Shown one piece after another: positions 26,738 to 35,408 of a DNA stretch of 46,319 bases. The stretch comes from an uncultured bacterium. GTDB lineage: Bacteria > Pseudomonadota > Gammaproteobacteria > Burkholderiales > Burkholderiaceae_E. The notes beneath the pieces were generated by a model that was not told the DNA's origin, ran no database searches, and saw nothing but the letters and a program-made list of their open reading frames with translations. The stretch is taken from the NCBI GenBank assembly GCA_903866395.1, contig CAIPNM010000216.1, positions 1 to 46,319 on the forward strand, read 5' to 3'. Each line of letters opens with the position of its first letter. Positions within the stretch are counted from its first letter, which is position 1. The translations under genes were made by a program, and so were the position numbers.

Positions 26738-27729
26738 CAGAAAACCTTGGCCGACAAAAGGTCGTGAATATGGATTGCGCCCACCATCCGGTGATGAGCG
26801 TCGGTGACGGGCAGCGCGCTGATTCGCCGCTCGTCCATCAGGCGCACGGCTTCAGCGGCAAGCGCCTGCGGGCCGATGGTGACCGCGCCCGGTGTCATCG
26901 CGTCGTCGATCCGCATGGACTGGATGTCGGCGCCGCGCTCGAGCACCCGACGCAGATCGCCGTCGGTGAAGACGCCCACGAGCGTGCCGTCGGGGCGTTC
27001 GACTGCAGTCATGCCCATGCGCTTGCGGGTGACCTCAAGGATGGCCTCGGTAAGCCGCGCGCCGAGCTGCACCCGGGGCAGGGCCGGATCGCGGCGCATC
27101 ACGTCGTCGACCAGCGTGAGGAGCTTTCGGCCAAGGGTGCCACCCGGGTGTGAGCGGGCAAAGTCATCGGGCCCGAAGCCGCGCGCATCGAGAAGCGCGA
27201 CGGCCAGGGCGTCGCCCAGGGCAAGCGCCGCCGTGGTGCTGGCAGTGGGCGCAAGATTAAGGGGACAGGCCTCGCGATCGACCGCGGCATCGAGATGCAC
27301 ATCAGCGAGCCTTGCGAGTGGCGAATCGACGCGCCCCGTGATGGCGATTAGCCGGGTGCCCTGTCGGCGCGCGATCGGCATGATGCGGGCGAGCTCTTCG
27401 GTGGCCCCGGAGTTGGAGACCGCTACCAGCACATCGTCCTGCGTCACCATGCCGAGATCGCCGTGGCTAGCTTCGGCCGGGTGGAGGAAAAACGCCGGCG
27501 TGCCTGTTGAGGCAAGCGTTGCGGCGATCTTCCTTGCAACATGGCCCGACTTGCCGATTCCGCTCACCACCACCCGGCCGGAACAGGCGAGGATCATCTG
27601 GCACGCCTCGACAAAAGGCGTGCCGATTCGATGCGACAGCGCATCGACCGCCTCGGCCTCAATGCGAAGCACCTCGACTGCGCGCAGGATCAGGCGATCG
27701 GCGCTGGCTACAATGGATCGGGAATTCAC
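26737..27729 (-). CDS. kdsD: D-arabinose 5-phosphate isomerase
   Basis: Converts ribulose 5-phosphate to arabinose 5-phosphate, the first Kdo-specific step. It has a SIS domain (GRVVVSGIGKSGHVARKIAATLASTGTP, HGDLGMVT, SNSGATEE) and two C-terminal CBS domains (MGMTAVERPDGTLVGVFTDGDLRR and ISALPVTDAHHRMVGAIHIHDLL). The GTG at 27729 gives 330 residues, matching the family length. The frame stays open far upstream to 28767, but that part is antisense to the Kef gene and is low-complexity, so it is rejected. Confidence 0.95.
   Translation of the reverse strand: MNSRSIVASADRLILRAVEVLRIEAEAVDALSHRIGTPFVEACQMILACSGRVVVSGIGKSGHVARKIAATLASTGTPAFFLHPAEASHGDLGMVTQDDVLVAVSNSGATEELARIMPIARRQGTRLIAITGRVDSPLARLADVHLDAAVDREACPLNLAPTASTTAALALGDALAVALLDARGFGPDDFARSHPGGTLGRKLLTLVDDVMRRDPALPRVQLGARLTEAILEVTRKRMGMTAVERPDGTLVGVFTDGDLRRVLERGADIQSMRIDDAMTPGAVTIGPQALAAEAVRLMDERRISALPVTDAHHRMVGAIHIHDLLSAKVF
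27709..27714 (+). promoter_or_regulatory. Possible -10 element for the Kef gene
   Basis: TACAAT lies 28 bases before the Kef-type start, inside the 5' end of kdsD on the opposite strand. No convincing -35 is found at 17 bases upstream, so support is weak. Only 12 bases separate the two divergent starts, so promoters must lie within the neighbouring coding sequences. Confidence 0.25.
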
Positions 27730-27741
27730 CCCGCCGAGTAT

Positions 27742-29745
27742 ATGCTGTCCGGTCTCGAACTTGCCCTGATCCTGCTTGCCGCGGCCACGCTCATCGTCGT
27801 GCCGCTGCGTCGTTTCGGCGTGCCGCCGCTCATCGCCTATCTTGCGGTCGGGGTCCTGATTGGCCCGCATGCGGCGGGGCTCGCCGAGGGCGAGGGCACG
27901 CTGCATGCGGCGGCCGAGCTGGGTGTGGTGTTTCTGATGTTTTCGCTTGGCCTTGAGTTCAACTTTGCCAAGCTCAAGGCCATGCGCGGCTTTGTGTTCG
28001 GGCTTGGCGGCGCTCAGGTCGGGTTGACGGCGTTTGTGCTGATGGCGCTTCTCTTGCTGCTGCCATCGGCCTGGGCGCAGTGGCTGCTGCCCGGGCTCGA
28101 CTGGCGGGTGGCACTGGTGGTGGCCTCGGCCATGGCGATGTCCTCCACCGCGCTGGTCACCAAGTTTCTGGTGGACCGGCGAGAACTTGAGACCGAGCAC
28201 GGCCGGCGGGTGTTCAGCGTGCTTTTGTTCCAGGACCTGGCGGTGATCCCATTGCTGGTGGTGATTCCCGCGCTGTCTGAGGGCACTGACGGGCTGGCTG
28301 CGGCGTTGGCGGTTGCCGCGCTCAAGGCGGCGATTCTGCTGGTGCTGCTTCTCCGGTTCGGTCCCCGGGTGATGCGCGGCTGGTTCGGCGCGGTGGTGAA
28401 GAGCCGATCCCATGAGCTGTTCACGCTCAATGTGCTGCTCGCCACGCTGTTTTTTGCCTGGCTCACTCGACAGGCGGGGCTGTCGATGGAGCTTGGCGCC
28501 TTCGTTGCCGGCATGCTGATTGCCGAGACCGAATTTCGCTACCAGGTCGAAGAGGACATCAAGCCTTTCCGGGATGTGCTGCTCGGCCTCTTTTTCGTCA
28601 CCATCGGTGCCAGGCTCGATTCTCAGGCGCTGGTCATTCACTGGCAGCAGGTGCTCGTCATGCTGCTGGGGCTCCTTGCGCTGAAGGCCGCCATTGTGGT
28701 GGCGCTGGTCCGCGCATTCGGCGCCTCGGCGGGGGTGGCGATTCGCTGCGGGCTCTGGCTCGCGCAAACCGGCGAGTTTGCTTTTGTGCTGCTGACGCAG
28801 GCCTCCAAAGGAGGTCTATTCGAAAACGCGGCGATGCAGCCGCTGCTTGCCGCGATTCTGCTGTCACTTCTTGCGAGCCCGCTCCTCATCTCGCAGGCCA
28901 ACCGGATCGCGCTTCGTGCATCGAGCGAGGAGTGGCTGCTTCGTTCGCTTGAGGTCCAGCGCGTGGCAAGCCGTAGCGTGGGTCGGCACGACCATGTGAT
29001 CGTCTGCGGCTTCGGACGCTGCGGGCAAAGCCTCGCGCATGTGCTCGAGGCCGAGCAGGTGCCCTATGTCGCCCTCGATACTGATCCCGACCGCGTGCGT
29101 GAGGCGGCCGAGGCGGGCGAGTCGGTGGTTTATGGTGACGCAAGCCGCCCGGCGCTCCTCCAGGCGGCGGGCATTCACCGCGCCCGTGCGCTTGCCATCA
29201 CTTTTGATGATCTGCCGCAGGCATTGAAGCTTCTCAACACTATCCGGCAGCTCGCGCCTCAATTACCGGTGATTGCGCGCACTGCGAACGAGGCTGATAT
29301 CGCGCGGCTGCGTGATGCCGGTGCCACTGAGGTGGTGCCGGAAATTGCCGAAGGCAGCCTGATGATTGCCTCCCATGCGATGGCGCTCGTCGGCGTGCCG
29401 ATGGCTCGTGTTCGTCGTCGCATGCGTGCGGTCCGTGAGGGGCGCTATGCGCTCCTGCAGGGGTTTTTTCATGGCGCCGACGACCGTGAAGCCGACGAGG
29501 TGGAGTCGGACCACCTGCATCTGCACGCAGTGCCGGTACTTGCGAACACGCTGGCGGCCGGCAGCGCGCTCGGTGCCATGCTCGAGGACGGGGTCCGAGC
29601 CACGGCGTTGGTTCGAGCGCGCACCCGCACCCTGGACCCGCTTCCTTCGCTTTTACTGGAGACTGGCGATGTGGTGGTGCTGTCGGGCCGACGTGACCGG
29701 ATCGCAGCCACCGAGGCGAGAATGAATGAGCGAGCGCCCGCCTGA
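27742..29745 (+). CDS. Kef-type monovalent cation:proton antiporter
   Basis: A 667-residue CPA2 antiporter. The N-terminal 380 residues form about 12 membrane segments (LELALILLAAATLIVVPL, LIAYLAVGVLIGP, FLMFSLGLEFN, and so on). A TrkA-N nucleotide-binding domain follows (HVIVCGFGRCGQSLAHVLEAE and LDTDPDR, YGDAS), then a TrkA-C-like domain near the end (HLHAVPVLANTLAAGSALGAML). This matches KefB/KefC proteins, which export K+ under control of NAD(H) or glutathione adducts. The start at 27742 begins directly with the first membrane segment. A Kef gene diverging from kdsD is common in betaproteobacteria. Confidence 0.93.
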   Translation: MLSGLELALILLAAATLIVVPLRRFGVPPLIAYLAVGVLIGPHAAGLAEGEGTLHAAAELGVVFLMFSLGLEFNFAKLKAMRGFVFGLGGAQVGLTAFVLMALLLLLPSAWAQWLLPGLDWRVALVVASAMAMSSTALVTKFLVDRRELETEHGRRVFSVLLFQDLAVIPLLVVIPALSEGTDGLAAALAVAALKAAILLVLLLRFGPRVMRGWFGAVVKSRSHELFTLNVLLATLFFAWLTRQAGLSMELGAFVAGMLIAETEFRYQVEEDIKPFRDVLLGLFFVTIGARLDSQALVIHWQQVLVMLLGLLALKAAIVVALVRAFGASAGVAIRCGLWLAQTGEFAFVLLTQASKGGLFENAAMQPLLAAILLSLLASPLLISQANRIALRASSEEWLLRSLEVQRVASRSVGRHDHVIVCGFGRCGQSLAHVLEAEQVPYVALDTDPDRVREAAEAGESVVYGDASRPALLQAAGIHRARALAITFDDLPQALKLLNTIRQLAPQLPVIARTANEADIARLRDAGATEVVPEIAEGSLMIASHAMALVGVPMARVRRRMRAVREGRYALLQGFFHGADDREADEVESDHLHLHAVPVLANTLAAGSALGAMLEDGVRATALVRARTRTLDPLPSLLLETGDVVVLSGRRDRIAATEARMNERAPA

Positions 29746-29775
29746 ACCGGGTAGGGCAAGCGCCCAATTCCCTTA

Positions 29776-29807
29776 TTGACGGCTTGACCCCCCTGCCGCG
29801 ATACAAT
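29776..29807 (+). promoter_or_regulatory. Candidate sigma-70 promoter of the mla operon
   Basis: TTGACG (29776-29781) and a TACAAT (29802-29807) lie 20 bases apart; GATACA at 29800 would give 18. A second TTGACC is at 29784 but too near. This is the first gap after the Kef gene and before the long plus-strand series. If the promoter is real, the ATG at 29806 lies inside the -10 element and cannot be the mlaF start. Confidence 0.4.
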
Positions 29808-29838
29808 GATCGGTTCCCCTCTAAATACCGCCTCCATC

Positions 29839-30645
29839 GTGTCTGATACCGAGCTTTTGCGGCTCGACAACGTTCGCTTCGGTTACCGCGATCGACCGAT
29901 CCTGCACGACGTCAGCCTTTCGGTTCGTCGTGGCAGCATCGTTGCGCTCGTTGGTGGATCGGGTTCCGGTAAAACCACGATTCTTCGGCTGATCGGGGGA
30001 CTCCTGCGCGCCCAGGAGGGGCAGGTTCGGTTCGAGGGGCATGAGATCGGGCAACTCGATCGTGATGGACTCTACGCCGTCCGTCGCCGCATGGGCATGC
30101 TCTATCAGTTCGGTGCGCTCTTTACCGATCTGTCGGTGTTTGACAATGTCGCCTTTCCCCTCCGGGAGCACACACCTCTTTCCGAGGAAATGATCCGCGA
30201 TCTGGTGCTTCTCAAGCTAAATGCGGTGGGGCTGCGAGGCGTTTCCCATTACCGCACCAGCCAGCTGTCGGGCGGTATGGCGCGCAGGGTGGCGCTCGCA
30301 CGCGCCATTGCGCTCGATCCTCCGCTCATCATGTACGACGAGCCCTTTGCCGGTCTTGACCCGATTTCGCTCTCTACGGTGGCGCAGCTCATCCGGCGAC
30401 TCACCGACTCGCTTGGTTGTGCCTCCATTCTGGTGTCGCATGACATCAAGGACACCTTTGCTATTGCCGATTATGTGTACCTGCTTGCGCAGGGTCGCAT
30501 TGCTGCCCACGGCGTACCGCAGGCCATGCGCGAGTCCGACGACCCGAACGTGCGGCAGTTTCTTGATGGCGATATTGATGGACCGGTGGCGTTTCACCAC
30601 GCCACCCGGCGAACGCTCGCCGAAGACCTGGGGCTGCCGTCATGA
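29839..30645 (+). CDS. mlaF: Phospholipid transport ABC ATPase MlaF
   Basis: ATPase of the MlaFEDB complex that moves phospholipids between inner and outer membranes. Walker A GGSGSGKTT, signature LSGGMARRVALARAI and Walker B LIMYDEPFAGLDP are intact. The GTG at 29839 (VSDTELLRLDNVRF) gives 268 residues, the normal length; an ATG at 29806 would add 11 residues but falls in the likely -10 element. The gene overlaps mlaE by four bases. Confidence 0.94.
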   Translation: MSDTELLRLDNVRFGYRDRPILHDVSLSVRRGSIVALVGGSGSGKTTILRLIGGLLRAQEGQVRFEGHEIGQLDRDGLYAVRRRMGMLYQFGALFTDLSVFDNVAFPLREHTPLSEEMIRDLVLLKLNAVGLRGVSHYRTSQLSGGMARRVALARAIALDPPLIMYDEPFAGLDPISLSTVAQLIRRLTDSLGCASILVSHDIKDTFAIADYVYLLAQGRIAAHGVPQAMRESDDPNVRQFLDGDIDGPVAFHHATRRTLAEDLGLPS

Positions 30646-31424
30646 ACCCCGCTGGTGCGGTTTCTCGCGCACTCACCTGGCTGGGCGAGCGGGTGGTCGC
30701 CACGGGCGAGGCCACCCGCTTCTTCGTGCGGTTGTCGTTTCTGTCCCTCGAATCACTGCGCCGCCCGCGGCTGATCATCGATCAGATCCACTTCATCGGG
30801 AATTACTCGCTTTCCATCATCCTGGTGTCGGGTCTTCTCATCGGTTTTGTCCTGGGATTGCAGGGCTACTACACGCTCAGGCGCTACGGCTCGGAAGAGG
30901 CGCTCGGGCTACTGGTCACGCTCTCGCTCGTACGCGAACTCGGCCCGGTGGTCACGGCACTTCTGTTTGCGGGCCGCGCCGGCACGTCGCTCACGGCTGA
31001 GGTCGGTCTGATGAAGGCGGGCGAGCAGATCGATGCCATGGAAATGATGGCGGTCGATCCGGTTGCGCGCGTGCTCGCACCGCGCTATCTCGCCGCCGTG
31101 ATCTGTATGCCCCTGCTTGCTGCGCTTTTTTCTGCGCTAGGGGTGCTCGGGGGCTATCTGGTGGGTGTGGAGATGATCGGGGTCGACGCGGGAGCGTTTT
31201 GGTCGCAGATGCAGGGCGGGGTCGACTGGTTGCGTGATGTCGGCAATGGCGTCGCGAAGAGCGTGGTGTTCGGGTTCACGGTGGCGTTCGTTGCGCTTTA
31301 CGTGGGCTATCAGGCCGAGGCCACGCCCGAGGGCGTGTCACGCGCCACCACCACCACGGTCGTGGTGGCCTCGCTCGCCATTCTTGCGCTTGACTTCATC
31401 CTGACGGCGCTCATGTTCAGCTAG
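30642..31424 (+). CDS. mlaE: Phospholipid transport permease MlaE
   Basis: Integral membrane subunit of 260 residues with the MlaE/YrbE fold: an amphipathic N-terminus, then about five membrane segments (SIILVSGLLIGFVLGLQGYY and later ones) and the conserved VRELGPVVTALLFAGRAGTSLTAE cytoplasmic loop that couples to MlaF. Overlaps mlaF by four bases and is followed by mlaD. Confidence 0.96.
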   Translation: MNPAGAVSRALTWLGERVVATGEATRFFVRLSFLSLESLRRPRLIIDQIHFIGNYSLSIILVSGLLIGFVLGLQGYYTLRRYGSEEALGLLVTLSLVRELGPVVTALLFAGRAGTSLTAEVGLMKAGEQIDAMEMMAVDPVARVLAPRYLAAVICMPLLAALFSALGVLGGYLVGVEMIGVDAGAFWSQMQGGVDWLRDVGNGVAKSVVFGFTVAFVALYVGYQAEATPEGVSRATTTTVVVASLAILALDFILTALMFS

Positions 31425-31455
31425 GTCGTTCCGGACGGAACGGGAGAGTAAGGCA

Positions 31456-31926
31456 ATGAATCGCAAAGGTGTCGATGTTCTGGTGGGGCTCTTCGTGCTG
31501 CTCGGGTTCGGGGCGCTGGTATTTCTGGCACTGCGCGCCGGCAACATGAGCAGCAGCCTCGGCCTGGGCGAGACCTACCAGGTGGTGGCCAAGTTTGACA
31601 ACATTGGCGGCCTTAAGCCGCGCGCGGCGGTGCGGAGCGCCGGTGTCGTGGTGGGCCGCGTGGTATCGGTGGGGCTTGATGGACAAACCTTCCAGGCGGT
31701 AGTGCGGCTGGAGCTCGACCAGCGCTACAAGTTTCCCAAGGACACCTCTGCCAAGATTCTCACGGCAGGGCTGTTGGGTGAGCAGTACATCGGGCTTGAA
31801 CCGGGCGGCGACTCGGCGCTGCTTGCGCCGGGCGGAACGCTCACCCTAACCCAGTCTGCGGTGGTGCTCGAAAACATCATTGGCCAGTTCCTCTACAAGA
31901 GTGCGGCCGAGGGCGAAAAGAAGTGA
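31456..31926 (+). CDS. mlaD: MCE-domain lipid-binding protein MlaD
   Basis: A 156-residue protein: one N-terminal membrane anchor (VDVLVGLFVLLGFGALVFLAL) and a periplasmic MCE domain (YQVVAKFDNIGGLKPRAAVRSAGVVVGRV) that forms a hexameric ring under MlaE and binds phospholipid. The C-terminal hydrophobic helix (SAVVLENIIGQFLY) is present. An AAGG site precedes the ATG. Length is shorter than in Escherichia coli, within family range. Confidence 0.95.
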   Translation: MNRKGVDVLVGLFVLLGFGALVFLALRAGNMSSSLGLGETYQVVAKFDNIGGLKPRAAVRSAGVVVGRVVSVGLDGQTFQAVVRLELDQRYKFPKDTSAKILTAGLLGEQYIGLEPGGDSALLAPGGTLTLTQSAVVLENIIGQFLYKSAAEGEKK

Positions 31927-32648
31927 TGACGCAAGTATGGTTCCGAATGTTGTCGCGGCGTCTGGCCGCATGCTCGGCGGCGCTCGTGTTCGCCACGGCG
32001 TGGCCAGCCCTGGCTCAATCCGAATCCGCCACCGATCCGCTTGAGTCGATGAATCGCGCGGTGTTCGAATTTAACGAAGTGCTCGATCGTGCGGTGCTCA
32101 AGCCGGTGGCGAGAGCCTATGCCGACGTTGTTCCCGAAACCCCGCGCCGCCTGTTTCGCAATTTTGTCAGTAACCTCCTTGAGCCCTGGAATGCGGTGAA
32201 CAACCTGCTTCAAGGTAAGCCTGCCGCCGCGGCCTCCGACGTGGCGCGGTTTGCGGTCAATACGCTCACTACGCTTGGCCTCGAGGATCCCGCCTCAACT
32301 GAACTAGGGCTTACCCGCAGCAATGAAGACCTTGGGCAGACGCTCGGTGTGTGGGGGTTTGGCCCGGGGCCTTACCTGGTGCTTCCGTTTCTCGGACCGT
32401 CCAGCGTGCGCGATGGCATCGGCCGGATCGGCGACATCAGCATGGATCCGTCGCGCAAAATTGCCGATGGTCAGGAGTTTGCGGCGTTCACCGCCATGCG
32501 ATTTGTTGAGCAGCGCGCCACGCTCCTCCCCATGGAGCGGCTGATCGAAAGCGCGGCGCTCGATCGCTACTCGTTCATTCGTAACGCCTATCTTCAGCGT
32601 CGTCAGAATCAGGTCTACGACGGTAATCCCCCTGAGCCCAAGGAGTGA
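31926..32648 (+). CDS. mlaA: Outer-membrane lipid asymmetry protein MlaA (VacJ), apparently without lipobox
   Basis: A 240-residue MlaA, the outer-membrane partner that extracts misplaced phospholipids and passes them to MlaC. The conserved core is clear: DPLESMNRAVFEFNEVLDRAVLKP, NLLEPWNAVNNLLQGK, SNEDLGQTLGVWGFGPGPYLVLPFLGPSSVRD. Most proteobacterial MlaA proteins are lipoproteins. Here the signal (RRLAACSAALVFATAWPALAQ) has its only cysteine directly after RRLAA, before the hydrophobic core, and an ALA-Q site fitting signal peptidase I. The start ATG at 31926 overlaps the mlaD stop (TGATG); a GTG at 31923 or ATG at 31947 are alternatives. Confidence 0.93.
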   Translation: MTQVWFRMLSRRLAACSAALVFATAWPALAQSESATDPLESMNRAVFEFNEVLDRAVLKPVARAYADVVPETPRRLFRNFVSNLLEPWNAVNNLLQGKPAAAASDVARFAVNTLTTLGLEDPASTELGLTRSNEDLGQTLGVWGFGPGPYLVLPFLGPSSVRDGIGRIGDISMDPSRKIADGQEFAAFTAMRFVEQRATLLPMERLIESAALDRYSFIRNAYLQRRQNQVYDGNPPEPKE

Positions 32649-32653
32649 TCGTC

Positions 32654-33343
32654 ATGAACTCTGCGCGCTATCTTCGTTTGCGGCAGCGTGTGGTGGCCTG
32701 CGCGAGCGCGGCACTACTTTCAATCGCGATCCTGCCCGGGGTGTTATCCGTGGGTGCGCTCTTCTTGCCGGTTTCGTCCGCGTCGGCCCAGACGCCGCCT
32801 GACCGCTTTGTTGAATCACTCAGCAACGACGTCCTCAACCGCATCCGGTCTGACAAGACGGTGCAGTCGGGTGATTTTCAGCAGGTCTCGAAATTCGTCG
32901 ACTCGGCGGTGATGCCGCACGTGAACTTCGAGCGCATGACCGCGCTATCGGTAGGCCGCGCCTGGCGTCAGGCAAGCGCTGACCAGCAAAAGGCGCTGAT
33001 TGCCGAGTTCCGCACGCTGTTGCTGCGCACCTATTCAGGCGCGCTCTCGCAGGTGGGCGACAAGCAGGTGAAAGTGCGCCCGTTCCGCGGCGATGCAAGC
33101 GCCGACGAGGTGATCGTTCGCAGCGAAATCGTGGGCGGGCGCGGCGACCCCATCCAGATCGACTACCGCCTGGAGAAAGCGGGCGGGGCCTGGAAGATCT
33201 ATGACGTCAATGTGCTCGGGATCTGGATCGTTCAGACTTACCGCGATCAGTTCGCCCAGGAGGTGAGTGCGCGGGGCATCGATGGGCTGATCCGCAGCCT
33301 GTCGGACAAGAACCGGCAGTTCGAGGCCGCCTCGCGCAGCTGA
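32654..33343 (+). CDS. mlaC: Periplasmic phospholipid-binding protein MlaC
   Basis: Periplasmic carrier of 229 residues that shuttles phospholipids between MlaA and MlaD. A signal peptide (about 45 residues, ending SSASA) precedes the Ttg2D/MlaC domain: FQQVSKFVDSAVMPHVNFERMTALSVGRAWRQAS and GAWKIYDVNVLGIWIVQTYRDQF. The ATG at 32654 is chosen over the GTG at 32645 because AAGGAG at 32640-32645 is at the right distance. Confidence 0.95.
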   Translation: MNSARYLRLRQRVVACASAALLSIAILPGVLSVGALFLPVSSASAQTPPDRFVESLSNDVLNRIRSDKTVQSGDFQQVSKFVDSAVMPHVNFERMTALSVGRAWRQASADQQKALIAEFRTLLLRTYSGALSQVGDKQVKVRPFRGDASADEVIVRSEIVGGRGDPIQIDYRLEKAGGAWKIYDVNVLGIWIVQTYRDQFAQEVSARGIDGLIRSLSDKNRQFEAASRS

Positions 33344-33374
33344 GTCCGTTGAAATCTCATCCTTTGCCCACCCT

Positions 33375-33650
33375 GTGAACACAGCCTCTTCGTTCAGTCT
33401 GCCGCAGCGCCTGACCCACGCCCAGGCGACGGACGTACTGTCGGCGTTGAGCGCGGCGTTGCAAGGCGGCGTGCAATGCGTAGACCTGTCCGCGCTCACC
33501 GAGTTTGATTCGTCGGCGCTATCGGTGCTGCTTGCAGCGCGCCGCGCCCGTCGCGATGGCTCGCCACTGCGCTGCGTGAACGCGCCCGACAAGCTCCGAA
33601 AGCTTGCGAGCCTCTATGGGGTGGAGTCCCTGATTTTCGATGAAGTGTGA
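33375..33650 (+). CDS. mlaB: STAS-domain protein MlaB
   Basis: A 91-residue STAS-fold protein that binds MlaF and supports assembly of the MlaFEDB complex. The STAS signature is VDLSALTEFDSSALSVLLAARRAR, with the conserved DSSALS loop. It starts with GTG. Six mla genes in this order (F, E, D, A, C, B), with mlaA included, is the betaproteobacterial form. Confidence 0.9.
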   Translation: MNTASSFSLPQRLTHAQATDVLSALSAALQGGVQCVDLSALTEFDSSALSVLLAARRARRDGSPLRCVNAPDKLRKLASLYGVESLIFDEV

Positions 33651-33686
33651 ATCGTTGCGCGCCACCTGCTGCCCTCGCTCCTTCCC

Positions 33687-34643
33687 ATGAAGCCCGCTAT
33701 CGACATCCGCGATGTGGTCAAGCGCTATGGTCGTTTCGAGGCGCTCCGCGGCGTATCACTCTCGATCGGCGAGGGCGAGTTCTTTGGCCTCCTGGGACCC
33801 AATGGTGCGGGTAAAACCTCGCTGATTTCGATCATCGCGGGGCTCTCGCGTGCCAGCGAGGGCGCCTGCAAGGTGATGGGCTACGACGTGGTCGCCGATT
33901 TCAGGCAAGCGCGGCGAATGCTGGGCGTCGTCCCCCAGGAGCTGGTGTTCGATCCTTTTTTCACCGTGCGCGAAACGCTCAAGCTCACTGCAGGCTACTA
34001 CGGTGTCCGGGGCGCTGATCCCTGGATCGCGGAGGTGCTTGAGCGGCTGGGGCTCGCCGACAAGGCCGATTCCAACATGAGGGCGCTCTCCGGTGGCATG
34101 AAGCGGCGGGTGCTGGTTGCACAGGCGCTGGTGCATCGCCCGCCGGTCATCGTGCTTGATGAGCCCACGGCTGGGGTCGATGTGGAGCTGCGGCGAACCC
34201 TTTGGGAGTTCATCGGGCAGCTGAACCGCGCGGGGCACACCATCGTGCTCACCACGCACTACCTGGAAGAGGCGCAGGAACTCTGCGGCCGGATCGCGAT
34301 GCTGAAGGCTGGCCGTATCGTTGCGCTCGCGCCGACTGCGGAGCTGCTGCGTGACTTTTCCGGCGGGCGCCTGATGCTCCGGTTGTCCGGTGCGCCGCTA
34401 CCCGCTGGGCTTCACCCGCTCCGTGTGGCCGCGGCCGCCGATTCAACCGTGGCGGGTGTCGAACGCGTTCAGCTGAAGTTGGAACGCTACGAATCGCTTG
34501 AACCGGTGCTCGCGGCGCTTCGCGAAGCGGGTTGCCGCATCGAAGAGATGGAGCTCGCGCACACCGATCTCGAAGACGTATTTGTCCGGGTGATGCAGCA
34601 AGAGCACGGCGCCGATGCCAGCCTCCAGGGAGGCCGTCAATGA
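33687..34643 (+). CDS. ABC-2 type exporter ATP-binding protein
   Basis: A 318-residue ATPase of the YadG/NodI kind. Walker A LLGPNGAGKTSL, signature LSGGMKRRVLVAQAL, Walker B VIVLDEPTAGVD and H-loop TTHYLEEA are present; a C-terminal regulatory domain of about 90 residues follows. The next gene, overlapping by four bases, is the permease. Substrate unknown. This pair is a fixed neighbour of mla, ibaG and murA in Burkholderiales, hinting at an envelope role, which is inference. Confidence 0.92.
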   Translation: MKPAIDIRDVVKRYGRFEALRGVSLSIGEGEFFGLLGPNGAGKTSLISIIAGLSRASEGACKVMGYDVVADFRQARRMLGVVPQELVFDPFFTVRETLKLTAGYYGVRGADPWIAEVLERLGLADKADSNMRALSGGMKRRVLVAQALVHRPPVIVLDEPTAGVDVELRRTLWEFIGQLNRAGHTIVLTTHYLEEAQELCGRIAMLKAGRIVALAPTAELLRDFSGGRLMLRLSGAPLPAGLHPLRVAAAADSTVAGVERVQLKLERYESLEPVLAALREAGCRIEEMELAHTDLEDVFVRVMQQEHGADASLQGGRQ

Positions 34644-35401
34644 CCGCGAGCGGATTTCCCACCCTGCTCTATAAAGAAACGCTGCGATTCGTGAAGGTGA
34701 GCGTACAGACCGTTGCAGCGCCAGTGCTCACATCGCTTCTCTATCTGCTGATCTTTTCTCAGGCGCTCGGCGAGCGGGTGAAGATCTTTGGTACGGTCGA
34801 CTATGTGTCGTTCCTAGTGCCGGGTCTGGTGATGATGTCGGTTCTGCAAAATGCCTTCGCCAACTCATCGTCCTCGCTGATTCAGAGCAAGATCACCGGA
34901 AACATCGTCTTTGTTCTGCTGCCGCCGCTTACCCACTGGGAAATGTTCGGTGCCTATGTGCTGGCCTCCATGTTTCGCGGACTGGCAGTGGGTCTGGGCG
35001 TGTTTTTGTGCACCTTCTGGATTGCCGAACTGCGCTTTGCGCAGCCGCTCTGGATCATCGCGTTCGCGCTCGCCGGCAGCGCCATCCTCGGTACAATGGG
35101 CGTGATCGGTGGAGTCTGGGCCGATAAATTCGACCAGATCGCGGCTTTCCAGAATTTCATCATCATGCCGCTGACGTTTCTCGCCGGGGTGTTCTACTCG
35201 GCCGAATCCTTACCGCCGTTCTGGCGGATGCTGTCGCACTTCAATCCCTTTTTCTACATGGTTGATGGCTTCCGGCACGGCTTCTTTGGCGTCTCCGATG
35301 TGTCACCCGCATTGAGCTTTGCGGTGGTCTCGGTGTTTTTTGTGCTGGTCTCGGCCGTTGCGCTGCGCATGCTCGCAAGCGGCTACAAACTCAGACTGTG
35401 A
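34640..35401 (+). CDS. ABC-2 type exporter permease
   Basis: A 253-residue permease of the YadH/NodJ family with six predicted membrane segments (VAAPVLTSLLYLLIFS, FLVPGLVMMSVLQNAF, GLAVGLGVFLCTFWIA and later ones) and the family segment FIIMPLTFLAGVFYSAESLPPFW followed by FNPFFYMVDGFRHGFFG. The ATG at 34640 overlaps the ATPase stop (ATGA), so the longer frame from 34532 is rejected. Confidence 0.93.
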   Translation: MTASGFPTLLYKETLRFVKVSVQTVAAPVLTSLLYLLIFSQALGERVKIFGTVDYVSFLVPGLVMMSVLQNAFANSSSSLIQSKITGNIVFVLLPPLTHWEMFGAYVLASMFRGLAVGLGVFLCTFWIAELRFAQPLWIIAFALAGSAILGTMGVIGGVWADKFDQIAAFQNFIIMPLTFLAGVFYSAESLPPFWRMLSHFNPFFYMVDGFRHGFFGVSDVSPALSFAVVSVFFVLVSAVALRMLASGYKLRL

Positions 35402-35408
35402 GGTTGCT

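Noticed and set aside
27730-28767. Long minus-strand open frame upstream of kdsD, giving a 676-codon ORF
   Set aside because: The upstream 345 codons are antisense to the Kef gene, are rich in His, Gln and Arg with no domain, and kdsD is complete from the GTG at 27729.
29806-29838. ATG at 29806 as the start of mlaF
   Set aside because: It lies within a TACAATG that looks like a -10 element and adds residues without homology; the GTG at 29839 gives the normal MlaF length.
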